From assembly GCA_021397845.1 (NCBI GenBank), contig JAHSVC010000034.1, forward strand, positions 124,001-188,000: a stretch of DNA of 64,000 nucleotides, written 5' to 3'. Both the position numbers and the translations under genes were made by a program. The DNA comes from Areca catechu (lineage: Eukaryota > Streptophyta > Magnoliopsida > Arecales > Arecaceae). Below, one piece after another: positions 11,381-21,810 of the stretch; position 1 is the first letter of the stretch; each line of letters starts with the position of its first letter. A model generated the notes under the pieces. That model was given only the letters and a program-made list of their open reading frames with translations. It was not told the origin of the DNA and did not search any database.

Positions 11381-12480
11381 TTGGTCCGGGACGGTGATCC
11401 CATTGAACTTAATGAGAATAATGAGGATCCGATTACCTATATAGATGCAATACAGAGGTCCGACTCTAAAAAATGGCTAGAAGCTATGAAATCTGAAATG
11501 GAGTCCATGGAGATCAACAATGTATGGACATTGGTTGATCCACCTGAAAGGATAAAACCATTGGATGCAAATGGATTTTCAAGAGGGTAAGGGATGCAGA
11601 CGAGCAGGTAGAGACCTATAAAGCTCGTCTAGTTGCCAAAGGGTAGCGTTAACATTATGGTATTGACTATGATGAGACGTTCTCTCCTGTGGCAATGCTC
11701 AAATTCATTCAGATTATGCTTGCTTTAGCAGCATACTTTGACTATGAAATCTGGCAAATGGATGTTCGAATAGCTTTCCTGAATAGTGAGCTGAAAGAGA
11801 AGGTGTATATGATACAACTTGAAGTGTTCACATCCACAGATGAGTCAAAGGTATACAGGCTTCAAAAGTCCATCTATGGACTGAAGCAAGCATCAAGGAG
11901 TTGGAACATGCGATTGATAAGTGTATCAAGTCGTATGGCTTGGTTAGGAACGGAGAAGAACCTTGCATTACAAATGGGCTAATGGTTCTGTGATTGTATT
12001 CGTTGTGTTGTATGACATTCTCTTAATCGGAAATGACATTGTAGCACTGAAGGAATAAAGGTCTGGTTATCATCTTAGTTCTTTATGAAGGACTTGGGTA
12101 AAGCCTCTTACATACCAGGTATGAAGATCTATAGAGATAGATCTAAGAGGCTTCTGGGACTGTCCCAGTCTACGTACATCGATACCATGCTTAAACAGTT
12201 TAGCATGAAAAATTCTAAGAATGTCTATCTCTCGATAGGCACTGGAATTGATCTCCCAAAGGAATTGTGCAACAACTCCTGAGGAGAGAGATCGCATGAG
12301 TAGAATCCAAAATGCTTCGGTAGTGGATTCTATCATGTACACCAAGACATGTACTAGACCAGCATGGCATACTCACCAGGTGTAGGGAGCAGATACCAGT
12401 CTGACCCAAGTGAAGCTCATTGAAAAGTGGTGAAGACTCTAAGTATTTGCGAGTACTAAGGATCAATGGCTAATTTATGG
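11381..12480 (+). pseudogene. Copia-1 reverse transcriptase remnant
   Basis: Characteristic copia RT blocks appear in order: KKWLEAMKSEMESMEINNVW (about 11470-11525), WQMDVRIAFLNSELKEKVYM (11750-11810), KSIYGLKQASRSW (11870-11905) and MKDLGKASYIPGMKI (12085-12130). The catalytic YVDD is lost: the site near 12010 reads LYDILLIGND, as if the Val-Asp codons had been deleted. This, with several frameshifts, makes it non-functional. Confidence 0.88.
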
Positions 12481-12952
12481 AGAATCTGACTTGAAACTTG
12501 TGGGGTATACTGACTCCAGTCAGTCGGATAAAGAGATAGCAAGAGTGTGTTAGGTTTTATCTTTACTCTGAATGGAGGAGTTGTCTGCTGGAAAAGTTCC
12601 AAGTAGCCTACTATGCGGACTTAGTGTGCGAAGCAGAGTGCATTGAAGCATCAGATACAGTGAAGGAAGCTGTGTGGTTACGAAAGTTCCTTGGCGAGCT
12701 GGGAGTGGCACCTTCCCTAGATGGTCCTATTCCGATGTACTGAACAACACTGGAGCCATTGCTCAAGCCAAAGAGCTGAAGTCTCATCACCACACAAAGC
12801 ATATTCTGCGATGCTATTACCTTGTACGAGAGATCGTGGAACGAGGTGACATCGACCTTCAGAAGATTGATGGGAAGGAGAACCTGCTGGTGACCCCTTC
12901 ACTAAAGTTGTTGGAGTTCAAGAGTTCGACTATTGTAAAGAAAATGGAATGA
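12480..12952 (+). pseudogene. Copia-1 RNase H remnant
   Basis: The fragments LVGYTDS, AEYIEAS-like and KEAVWLRKFLGELGVAP, then KSHHHTKHIL and DIDLQKIDGKENL in the frame from 12674, match the copia RNase H order. The last frame closes at 12952, 38 bases before the LTR, which is a normal distance to the polypurine tract. Confidence 0.8.
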
Positions 12953-12979
12953 GAGATTCTGTACTGATTAGCTTTAGTC

Positions 12980-12990
12980 CAAGTGGGAGG
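12980..12990 (+). promoter_or_regulatory. Polypurine tract of copia-1
   Basis: CAAGTGGGAGG directly before the LTR's TGTTAGG. Standard plus-strand primer position and composition for a plant copia element. Confidence 0.75.
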
Positions 12991-14770
12991 TGTTAGGAAT
13001 TATGTCCCAAAGCCAATGTCGAGGCTATAGATGGTTGTGCTATCTTTGATATGAATTCTTTTAATAAATAAAAGTTATTTATTTTGACTGTCCATCGTAT
13101 TACATTTTCCTGTAAAGAACTCTTGTGTGATGGAGTCCTTAGAACTACATTGTTTGATATAGAGAGAATATATCAGGTAGTTCTTAAACTGGTTCACAAC
13201 CAAAGGATACATTGTTATTGGACGATGATGTATCAAGTATAGGTTATTGTATCGTATTTGTTGGTTGTCCTCTAACCAATGAGTGTGAAGACACTAGTGT
13301 GACATGCAAGTGAAAGGTATGATATTTCACTGAACGTCACCATCTATGGAGATCCCTTCTACCAAAGGGTTGCTCATGAAGGCATATGGATAAATGTGTC
13401 CATCAGACCTGATCACCATGGCAGCTTGCAAGCAACTCACTATACTTTGGTACCGGACTACCTGGATTTCTAATCCAGTAATTGAAGGTTTCGGGTACAG
13501 TCAAGTACTTGTGAAGCGGTGGTGGATCAAGATGGAATTGACCTCTCCAAATAGTTTGGAGTGAATGACTCACTATGTCTCAATTCAGCAAAACCTTGAC
13601 CAGGGTAGTTCTTGTGAGGAGTCACGGAACTTGTGAGGTTGAGACATGATCTGGATAAACCAAATTAGGGTTGGCAGTCTAACCCTAGGTCATCCTAAGC
13701 ATTGTGAGGTCAAAGGGATGAATTATATGGCAACCATATGCCAGAGGTTTTATGAGGTGCTCTGCATCTTCGACCTATCGAGACGTTTGGTATCATTGCT
13801 ACATAAGGACTTTGACTGGTATGAAAATATTTCAGTGCTACTGGCTTAAGTGTTCGAACCTATGGGGTCATACACCATTGAGGATTTCTATCTGATCTTT
13901 TGGCTAATCGATGATTGAGATCGTTTGACGTCAACATAGGTTAATTTGATTGACTAGGTTCCAAGTGTCACACTTGGTAATTTTGCGGGTGTCGACATTG
14001 GTGAAGTGTCGACACTTAGCAATTTTCGAATGTCAACACTTTTTGTGACGAACAGTTTTCTGGGAAGATTTCGTGGAGATTGTTTGAACAGGTTTTGACC
14101 TAGTTTGAATTTCGAATTCAAATCAATTTTGGCTCCAAGGCTTTATGATATGAAAATCATACCTACTTAATGGATTGGACCCATTTGGAATGGCCTTGAT
14201 CCTCTCCCCCATTCTCTCCCTCATCTCTCCTCCTTCCTTCTTCTCCCTCTTATGGCTGCACCTATAAATGAGGGTCATTCTATAGGCTGCAGAGGTTACA
14301 ACAATAGCAAAAGAGCTTTGAGAGAAGAAATAAAGAAGGGCTGTGAGAGGTTTGGGATTGGGTGTGAGCAACCTAGCACTCTAGCTAGGTCTTGGGAAGA
14401 GAGGTTTTGGGAAGAGGTTCCTGCTCTCCTCCTAGTCTTCCTGGAAGAAGAAGATCGGCCAAAGATCCCGAAGAGCTAGCACTCTGAGGGAGTTGATCAG
14501 AGTCGAGCTCAGGTGTGGATATCCTGTAGAGGCCAGATGCGTGTATGGCTCGAGCACCCTCTTCCTTTTCACAGCACTTCCACTGCTTCTTTCAGAGGTA
14601 TTAAGGTATGGTACTTTTATATATTCTCTTACTTTTGATATTATATGCATGATAGATCTTTATGCTAGTTCTTGTTGCGGATAGATCGGTAGATCATTTG
14701 ATCTATCTATCGAGCCTTTCATTGTGCATACTTTAAAATTAGTTTAAAATGCATATCTTTCTGCCCTCTA
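12991..14770 (+). repeat. 3' LTR of copia-1
   Basis: Starts TGTTAGGAATTATGTCCC right after the polypurine tract. It is about 1.8 kb long and holds a TATAAAT box at 14263-14269. The region after the box has the purine-rich and T-rich character of an R/U5 segment. The end near 14770 is inferred from a change in composition only. Confidence 0.7.
14263..14269 (+). promoter_or_regulatory. TATA box in copia-1 LTR
   Basis: TATAAAT preceded by a pyrimidine-rich stretch, in the last third of the LTR, as expected for the U3/R border. Confidence 0.5.
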
Positions 14771-15511
14771 CTCTTGAATATTGTATGCTAGGTGTAGGTG
14801 CTTTTCACCTTCAATTCGATGCCAATAGGGAAGGTCATGAATCGTGTCTTCCACATTTAGTCATTAAGTTGACTAGGATCACTTTTGAATTGGCTTGACA
14901 AGAGAAGGATTTGTCACAAGTGGATGGTTGACCAAGCAAGGTCGGGCAATCCAAGGCTAGGGCTCTCATGTATAGTGATACCTCCAGAAAAGGTCAAGCC
15001 AATATGAGCCCTATGTGGCTTGACACCTCACCCACTAACTCAGCATAAGGCCACCTGACCCACTCACTTGACACAAGAAGCAAGTTCCTCAAATCTAAAC
15101 ATGTAAGAAAACCCGGCATGCCCTCCTCTTACAAAAGGGTAGGTAATCATGCATAATGACTCTTTGATGTTGGCCACTACTCATTACTATAGGCACCCTA
15201 TGAAAGCATGCCTGATATGAAGAGGAGCTCCACACACTTCCAGCCACTCCTTTAGGGGCATGTACTCTATAGCGATGTGCTGACCACCACTTCCTGCATT
15301 ACATAACATTTCTTAAGTATCAAATACTCTATATGCCTCATTTATAAAATCTATTTCTTGGACCCTTCAGGTAGGTTTTTTTTTATAAAGGCTTTTTCTT
15401 AACAAGATTCTTTAAAAGTCCTAAGCCCTTTAGGAGACTCAATAGTCCTTCCAAAACCATCAAAAAGCTCTAGATTACTCTTTAGCTAAAAGCTGAGACT
15501 ACCTTACCTCG
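14771..15511. other. Unassigned stretch left of the GC-rich complex
   Basis: No protein, LTR pair or RNA recognised. It runs without visible break into the 284-bp direct repeat at 15512, so it may be internal sequence of the H-type element, but it has no second copy here to prove this. Confidence 0.35.
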
Positions 15512-15795
15512 CCTAAGCCTCGCTCACTCTCCTAAATCTCATCAATGCCCTCTCCACCACCTTGCCTATGCTCCACCACATCCACTTGCCACCTCCACTA
15601 CCTCTCTCGCTCCCACTTCATTGCCAAACCATCCACCTAGAGCTATAGTTTCCTCTCTTTTTGCTTGCTTTTATAGGAGACTGACTTATGCATCGAAGGG
15701 TCCACCACCATTTTACATTTTTAGGTCTTATGAATAAAGCCACTCCACCCTAAAGAATTGTAATGACATTTTCAAGCCACCTCCATCCTAGATCA
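15512..15795 (+). repeat. 284-bp direct repeat, left copy
   Basis: Matches 21526-21810 closely, from CCTAAGCCTCGCTCACTC to CATCCTAGATCA. The right copy continues into sequence shared with 34640-35800 (element H internal part), so this is a fragment of H-type internal DNA. Far too long for a transposition target duplication. Confidence 0.88.
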
Positions 15796-15922
15796 CGCAA
15801 TCAATCCTAACCCAGATTTTTCACATGTCGATGCTAGACAAGCCCTGCCTATCCAGCCCTTTCTCCTGCACTTGGCCATCCATGTGCTTGAATTATAGCT
15901 GCTGCTGGTGCTACATGGCTCT

Positions 15923-16910
15923 GCACTCCAAGAACTCGTGCCACACCCTTGCATCCCTACTCCGAGTAGCTATCCTGTGCCCCTTCACAAGACCTCACTG
16001 CTACCCAATTCTTAGCCCACATACACCCAGAAACAAGGCCAAGAACATACAGGGAAAAACCCCCAACCCAACTTGATTTCACTCCCAAATTAGGATATAA
16101 CCATGAGATCCATCTCAGGTTGCAGCAGGGTTACAACAGCAACAAACTTAGAACAGTAGCAGCAAGCTCTCCTCACTCACTGCCAAATAGCAAGCTCTCC
16201 TCACTTATTGCCCTTGGCTTCCTCCCAAAAGCCCTCACTATTCTTCCTATTCTTCCTTTTCTTGCTACCTAGTAGGGTCCCAAATACCCCACTTCTCCCT
16301 GCGGTTGACATGCCCAACTGCCTAGCAGTTGCTGGAAACCAACCAGCAACTTCCCATGACCTACGGCCACAAACTAGGCCATGAACCAGTAGTAACCATC
16401 CAGCAGCAACTGCTGGCAACTGCCCAGCTGCAGGAACCCAGGGACTCAAGTCCAGACACCTGGAACCCACCAGGACACCGAGTCTAAACTACTATTCTTG
16501 GCTTGATCTGGTAAGTCTACTAGCCACCCAGGGATCCGAGTCTAGATGCTTGAAAACCACTAGAACTCGAGTCCAAACTGCTGGTAACCGCCCAGCCTGC
16601 AAGTGCCTAGGGACCCGAGTCTAGGCCCTTGGCAAACCCCAGAACCCGAGTCCAAGCCTGCTGCTCCCAGGTCTACAGAGACGCGCACATCGGACCCACG
16701 CACTCGCGCCCGCTCGGCCTCCTACTGCAATGTGTGCCTCTACTCTATGCTCGCTCTGTCCGACCCACTACGTTATGTGCACTTGCCTCGTGCATGTCTG
16801 GCCCACCCTGCTATGCCCGCGCACTTGCCCCGCACATGCCCGTGCCGGCCACTGCACTCGTGCGCTTGCCCCGCGCGTGCCCAAGCCTGGCCTGCTGTGC
16901 TGCACGCACT
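15923..16910 (-). repeat. Left arm of ~1-kb inverted repeat
   Basis: Reverse complement of 19084-20123, high similarity by eye with small indels. Both arms carry the same order: outer tail, a block with repeated GGACTCGAGT-like motifs, then a GC-rich minisatellite at the inner end. Confidence 0.85.
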
Positions 16911-16920
16911 CTTGAGGACT
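16680..16920 (-). repeat. GC-rich minisatellite, inverted orientation
   Basis: Degenerate repeats built on CTTGCCCCGCGCGTGCCC-like words, the complement of the array at 18370-19300. It ends just before the gag frame. Confidence 0.65.
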
Positions 16921-16931
16921 TACTTTGAGAC

Positions 16932-17705
16932 ATGGAAATCAAATTGGACAACTTGAAGATGGAGAGCTCGGAGATGGCAAGTAGTCAACATGCGACTCTC
17001 AAGTCCATGGAAGTCAAGATTGGGCTGGTGAAACGGGCAGCAGTCCAACCTCATGATGAGGGCTCCATGTCGAAGATCAAAGTCCCGGAGCCAAAGCAAT
17101 TCAATGGCACCGTAATGCCAAAGAATTGGAGAACTTCTTTTGGGACATGGAGTAGTACTTTCAGGCGGTGAGGATACCGGAAGCAGAGTAGGTGTCCATA
17201 CCAGCATGTACCTCATGGGGGATGCCAAACTATGGTGGTGCACAAGGATGGAAGATGACCTTAGTGCCAACCGACCGGACATCATCACGTGGGAGTCCTG
17301 AAGAAGAAGGAGCTGAAGGATCAGTTCCTGTCGTGCAACACTTCATGGATGGCGCGGGAAGCTCTCAAGAGGTTGAGACAGTGGCTCAATCCGAGAGTAC
17401 TGAAGGAGTTCAGTTATTTGATGCTTGACATCAAGAACATGTCGAAGAAGGACAAGCTCTTTAACTTCACATCGGGGCTACAACAATGGGCACAAGCCAA
17501 GCTACGGAGGCAAGGCATGAAGGACCTTCCTTTGGCCATGGTGGTGGCCGAGGGCTTGGTGGATTTCTGGATGACAAGTCCTTCCACGGCGGTGGACAAG
17601 AAGAAGCCGGCCGAAGAGGAGAAGTGGAAGGGCAAATCGAAGAAGAAGTTTACCAAGAAGGAGGACAACGGCAAGGAACAAGGCCCAAGTAAGACCCCAT
17701 TCTAG
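16932..17705 (+). pseudogene. Ty3/gypsy gag fragment
   Basis: Frames 16932-17171 and 17289-17705 together give a gag-like order: coiled N-terminus, KIKVPEPKQFNGT, then KELKDQFLSCNTSW, FSYLMLDIKNMSKKDKLFNF and GLQQWAQAKLRRQGMKDLP. It ends in a lysine/glutamate-rich tail (KKKPAEEEKWKGKSKKK). Plant gypsy gag proteins typically carry 'LML DI.NMSE.DKLF.F..GL..WA...L.RQ'. The two pieces are in different frames, with a shift near 17175-17285. No zinc knuckle is clear. It lies in the spacer between the inverted arms. Confidence 0.82.
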
Positions 17706-17879
17706 TCGGGGGTTTCATTTGTGGCGGCACTCACCGGGCCAAGGTGTGCTCGAAGAAGGAGAAGGTTGCTTCAATCATTAGCGAGGAGGCTATCAAGGAG
17801 GATGTTGGTCCCTCCCGTGTTAACCCGTTGCAGCTGCTCAACATGATTCTGGGCAGTGAACAACAGATTTTGTGAACCT

Positions 17880-18300
17880 GCTGTACTGCATGGTGCAGAT
17901 CAACGGGAAGGAGGTGAGGCTATGCTGGACACGGGGGCCACAAAGAACTTTGTGAAAAGAAGGGAAGCCAGCAGGTTGGGACTGAACCTGCTGGAAAGCA
18001 GCAGCACTATCAAGGTCGTGAACTCGGGTGTGGCACCGGTTTGCGGGGCTGCTGAAATCTCCTTGAAGCTGGGCAAGTGGTAGGGTCAATGTCGTGTCAT
18101 GGTTGTCCCTTTGGATGACTTTGATCTCATCCTGGGGATGGAGTTCTTTATGAAGGACAAGGGATCTTGATGCCTCATTTGACGGGACTCGTAATCAGGG
18201 ATGAGGGGAATCCTTGTTTCATGAAGATAGATGGAGGAACTCTCAAGTGTGATAGGAAGAAAGGAGAGCCAACATACTTGGCGGTAACACGATGAGGACG
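17880..18300 (+). pseudogene. Gypsy aspartic protease fragment
   Basis: The active-site block AMLDTGATKNFVKRREASRL is visible in the frame 17856-18083, about 180 bases after the gag tail. After a stop and frame change the second protease block continues (VVPLDDFDLILGMEFF, about 18100-18150). No RT follows: within 200 bases the sequence reaches a G-rich tract and a TGTTAG start. The pol region has therefore been deleted or was never present. Confidence 0.8.
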
Positions 18301-18313
18301 TCATCAATTTCAA

Positions 18314-18330
18314 GTGCGGGGGTTTGTTAG
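18314..18330 (+). promoter_or_regulatory. Possible polypurine tract and LTR start
   Basis: GTGCGGGGG is followed by TTTGTTAGGACCC. If real, an LTR starts at 18325. No direct copy lies 5' of the gag; the matching DNA there is inverted, so the call stays tentative. Confidence 0.4.
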
Positions 18331-18369
18331 GACCCAAACACTCAACATAGGTAAATGCGGGCATGATGG

Positions 18370-19300
18370 TTTGGCCGAGCAGTGCCAAGCCAAGATGGGA
18401 CGTGCGGGTGTATGTCCTTGGGAGATGGGATGTGTGCACCCAGTGCAGTAGAGACCGACTTGAGCATGCAGGGGACAGACGTGCACATTGCAACGGAGCC
18501 TAAACTAGGGCGCACACGGGACAGCCACCCACACTACAGCGGAGCTCGGACTCGGGCACACGCGGGATGGGCACATGCGGGACAGGCATGCAACTACAGA
18601 GGAGGCTGGACTTGAGCGCGTGCGGGACATGTGCGCACACTGCAATGGAGCCCAGACTTGGGCACGCGCGGGACAGCGTGCACACTGCAGTGGTGCCTGG
18701 ACTTGGGAGCGTGCGGGATAGGCGCGCAACTGTAGAATAGGCTAGACTCGGGCATGCACGGGACAGGCACGCACACTACAACGGAGCCCAGACTCGGGCG
18801 CGTGCGGGACAGGTGCACAATTGCAGAGGAGGCCAGACTCGGGTGCGCACGCGGGACAAGAGGGCAAAAGAGTGCAGGTAGTGGAGGGAGCACGGACAGG
18901 CACGGCAGGACAGGCACGCACACTGCAGTGGAGGTGCACGGCGGCATAGGCACGCACACTGTAGTGGAGGTCGGACTCGGCGGCGCGCGGGACAGCACGC
19001 ACATGTAGTGGAGGTCGGACTCGGGCACGCCGGGACAGGCATGCACACTGCAGAGCAAAGTGGGCGCGAGCATGGTGGGGCAAGTGCGTGCAGCACAGTT
19101 GGCCGGGCTCGGGTGCGCGCAGGGCAAGTGCGCGCAGCGTAGCAGGCCTGGCTTGGGCGCGCACAGGGCAAGCATGTGGGAGCAACAGGACAAGCACGGG
19201 CATGCATGGGGCAATCATGCGGGCATAGCAGGCTAGGCCGGATGCGTGCGGGGCAAGCACACACAATGCAGTGGACCGGGTTGAGCGAGCACGAAGCAGA
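18370..19300 (+). repeat. GC-rich minisatellite array, ~45-bp units
   Basis: About twenty degenerate units on the pattern GACTCGGGCGCGTGCGGGACAGG...GCACACTGCAGTGGAG. Unit length varies around 43-47 bases. Because stops are rare, all three minus-strand frames stay open for 187-209 codons with cysteine/proline/arginine-rich repeats; these are not genes. Confidence 0.8.
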
Positions 19301-20123
19301 GGCATGCATTGTGACGGGAGGTCGAGCGGGGCGCGCGGGTCCGATGCACGCGTCTCTGCAAACCTGGGTGCAGTAGGCTTGGACTCGGGTTCTGGGGTTT
19401 TCCAAGGGCCTGGACTCAGGTCCCTAGGCGCTTGCAGTCTAGGCGGTTACCAACAGTTTGGACTCAACTCTCTGGTGGTTTTCAGGCAAATGGACTTGGA
19501 TCCCTGGGTGGCTAGCAGACTAGCTGGATCAAGCCAAGAACAGCAGTTTGGACTCAGGTTCCTAGTGGGTTCCAGGTGTCTGGACTCGAGTCCCTATGTT
19601 CCTGCAGGTTGGGCAGTTGCCAGCAGTTGCTATTGGATGATTACTTCTGGGAGTGGGCTGGTTCATGGCCTAGTTTGTGGCAGCAGGTCAAGGGAAGTTG
19701 CTGGGGGGTTTCCAGCAACTGCTAGGTAGTTGGGCATGTCAACCGCAAGGGAGAAGTGGGATTTGGGAGCCTACAGGGCAGCAAGGGAAGGAAGAACATG
19801 AAGATCAATGAGAAATTTTGGGAGGAAGCCAAGGGCAGTGAGTGAGGAAAGCTTACTATTGGGCAGTGAGTGAGGATAGCTTGCTGCTGCTGTTCTAAGT
19901 TTGCCGCTGTTGTAACCCTGCTACAACCTGAGATGGATCTTAGGGGTTGTATCCTAATTTGAGAGTGAAATCAAGTTGGGTTGGGGGTTTTCCCTGTATG
20001 TTATTGGCCTGTTTTTGGGTGTATGTGGGCTGAGAATTGGGTAGCAGTGAGGTCTTGTGAAGGGGGCACAGGATAGCTACTCGGAGCAAGGATGCAAAGG
20101 CGTGGCACGGGTTCTTAGAGTGC
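19084..20123 (+). repeat. Right arm of ~1-kb inverted repeat
   Basis: Reverse complement partner of 15923-16910. Its block 19375-19600 holds six spaced TGGACTC(A/G)(A/G)GT motifs with alternating spacings of roughly 31 and 47 bases, themselves a decayed tandem repeat. Confidence 0.85.
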
Positions 20124-20440
20124 AACGGAGCCCGTACACGGGCGCGCGTGGGACAGGCGCGCACACTGTAGTGGAGCCTGGACTCGGGCACGTGTGTGAT
20201 AGGCGTGCAACTGCAAAAAAGGTCGGACTCGGGCACACGGGATAGGCACGCACACTGCAGTGATGCCCGGACTTGGGCGCACGCGGGAAGGCATGCAACT
20301 ACAGAGGAGGCCAGACTCAGGCGCGCGCGCGGGACAGGCGTGTAACTAAAGCGGAGGCCGAACTCGAGCATACGCGGGATAGGTGTGCATACTATAGCGG
20401 AGGCGGGCTCAGGCACGCGCGGGTGCAGTAGGTAGCGATG
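20115..20440 (+). repeat. GC-rich minisatellite, second block
   Basis: Same ~45-bp unit as 18370-19300, about seven copies, placed between the right arm and its direct copy. Confidence 0.75.
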
Positions 20441-21060
20441 TGAGCGCAAAGCAGAGGCACGCATTGTAGCAGGAGACCGAGCAGGCGCAGACGTGCAGGT
20501 CCAATGCACGCATCTTTGCAGACCTGGGCGCAGCAGGCTTGGACTCGAGTTCTAGGGTTTGCCAAGGGCCTGGACTCAAGTCCCTGGGCACTTGCAGGCT
20601 AGGCGGTTACCAGCAATTTGGACTCGAGTCTCTGGTGATTTTCAGGCATCTGGACTCGGATCTCTGGGTGTTGGCAGATTGGCTGGATCAAGCCAAGAAC
20701 AGCTATTTGGATTCGGGTTCCTGGTGGGTTCCAAGTATCTGGACTCGAGTCCCGGGTTCCTGCAGGCTGGACAGTTGCCAGTAATTGCTGCTGGACAGTT
20801 ACTGCTTGGAGTGGGCTAGTTCATGGCCTAGTTTGTGGGAGCAAGTCATGAGAAGTTACTTGTTGGTTCCGGCAACTGCTAGGCGGTTGGGCATGTCAAC
20901 CATAAGAAAGAAGTGGAATATCTGGGAACCTGCTAGGCAGCAAGGGAAGGAAGAACAGGAAGAACAGTGAGGGCTTTTGGGAGAAAGCCAAGGGCAGTGA
21001 GTGAGGAGAGCTTGCTGTTGGGCAGTGAGTGACGAGATATTGCTGCAGCTATTCTAAGTT
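20431..21060 (+). repeat. Direct copy of the right-arm core
   Basis: Matches 19275-19905 in the same direction, including the GGACTCGAGT motif block and the GCAGTGAGTGAGGA tail. It stops abruptly at about 21060, where the minisatellite resumes in inverted orientation. Confidence 0.83.
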
Positions 21061-21525
21061 TGCTGTGCTGCGTGCACTTGCCCCACATGCGTCCGGCCCA
21101 GCTTGCTGCGCGCCGCGCACTTGCCCTGTGCAAGCCCGCGCCCGGCCTGCTGCACCCGCGCGCTGCCCCGCGCGCACCTGAGCCCGCTCTGCTCTGCAGT
21201 GTGTGCACTTGTCCCGCGTGCACCCGAGTCTAGCCTCCGCTATAGTGCACGCGCCTATCTCGCGTGTGCCCGAGTCTGGCCTCCACTGCAGTGTGCGTGC
21301 CCAAGTCTGGCCTCCGCTGCAGTTGTGCGCCTGTCCCTCACGCGCCCAAGTCTGGCCTCCTCTGCAGTTGCGCACCTGTCCTGCACGTTTTCGAGTCTAA
21401 GCTCCGTTGTAGTGTGCACGCCGTCCCGAGCGCACCCGAGTCTGGCCTCCTTTGCAGTTGTGCACCTGTCCAGCACGCGCCAGAGTCCGGGCTCTGCTAC
21501 AGTGTGTGCGCCTGTCCCGAGCGCA
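21061..21525 (-). repeat. GC-rich minisatellite, inverted, right edge
   Basis: The complement of the 18370-19300 unit, about ten copies. It ends at the right 284-bp direct repeat. Confidence 0.75.
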
Positions 21526-21810
21526 CCTAAGCCTCGCTCACTCTCCTAAATCTGTCAATGCCCATCTCTACCACCTTGCCTATACTCCACCACATTCACT
21601 TGCCACCTCCACTACCTCTCCTGCTCCCACTCCATTGCTAAACCATCCACCTAGAGCTATAGTTTCCGCTCTTTTCTGCTTGCTTTTATATGAGACTGAC
21701 TTAGGCATCGAAGGGTCCACCACCATTTTACTTTTTTAGGTCTTATAAATAAAGCCACTCCACCCTAAAGAATTGGAATGACATTTTCAAGCCACCTCCA
21801 TCCTAGATCA
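21526..21810 (+). repeat. 284-bp direct repeat, right copy
   Basis: Partner of 15512-15795. From about 21738 it is also shared with 34640 onward, tying it to the internal part of element H. Confidence 0.88.

Larger units (their letters stand above)
10230..14770 (+). mobile_element. Copia-1: 5'-truncated Ty1/copia element with 3' LTR
   Basis: Seen in order on the plus strand: the pre-integrase zinc region, integrase, RT, RNase H, polypurine tract, then one LTR. This order (integrase before RT) is diagnostic of Ty1/copia. The 5' LTR, gag and protease are missing, and the left end abuts the PF04195-like remnant directly. Many stops and shifts show an old insertion. LTR start and protein style are compatible with the Tork/Angela group, which I cannot confirm. 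The right end near 14770 is approximate because no second LTR is present. Confidence 0.88.
15796..21525. other. GC-rich complex inserted between 284-bp repeats
   Basis: A 5.7-kb block sharply richer in G+C than its surroundings. It holds two inverted arms of about 1 kb (15923-16910 and 19084-20123), a further direct copy of the right arm (20431-21060), ~45-bp minisatellite arrays in both orientations, and a gypsy gag-protease fragment between the arms. I see no RT or integrase. It may be a rearranged non-autonomous gypsy element whose LTR-like part has been inverted and duplicated; that is inference. Long open frames here come from the scarcity of stops in GC-rich repeats. Confidence 0.7.

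Noticed and set aside
16911..19083. Reading the inverted arms as terminal inverted repeats of a DNA transposon
   Set aside because: No transposase; the arms contain LTR-like and minisatellite DNA, a partial direct third copy exists, and no TSD is seen at 15923/20123.
18594..19405. Three overlapping minus-strand frames of 187-209 codons, rich in Cys/Pro/Arg/Ala repeats
   Set aside because: All three frames are open at once because the GC-rich minisatellite has few stop triplets. The peptide periodicity follows the DNA repeat, and no domain or start context supports coding.
15512..21810. Reading the 284-bp repeats as LTRs of one element containing the GC complex
   Set aside because: The copies do not begin TG or end CA, no primer site follows the left one, no polypurine tract precedes the right one, and the right copy continues into H-type DNA.
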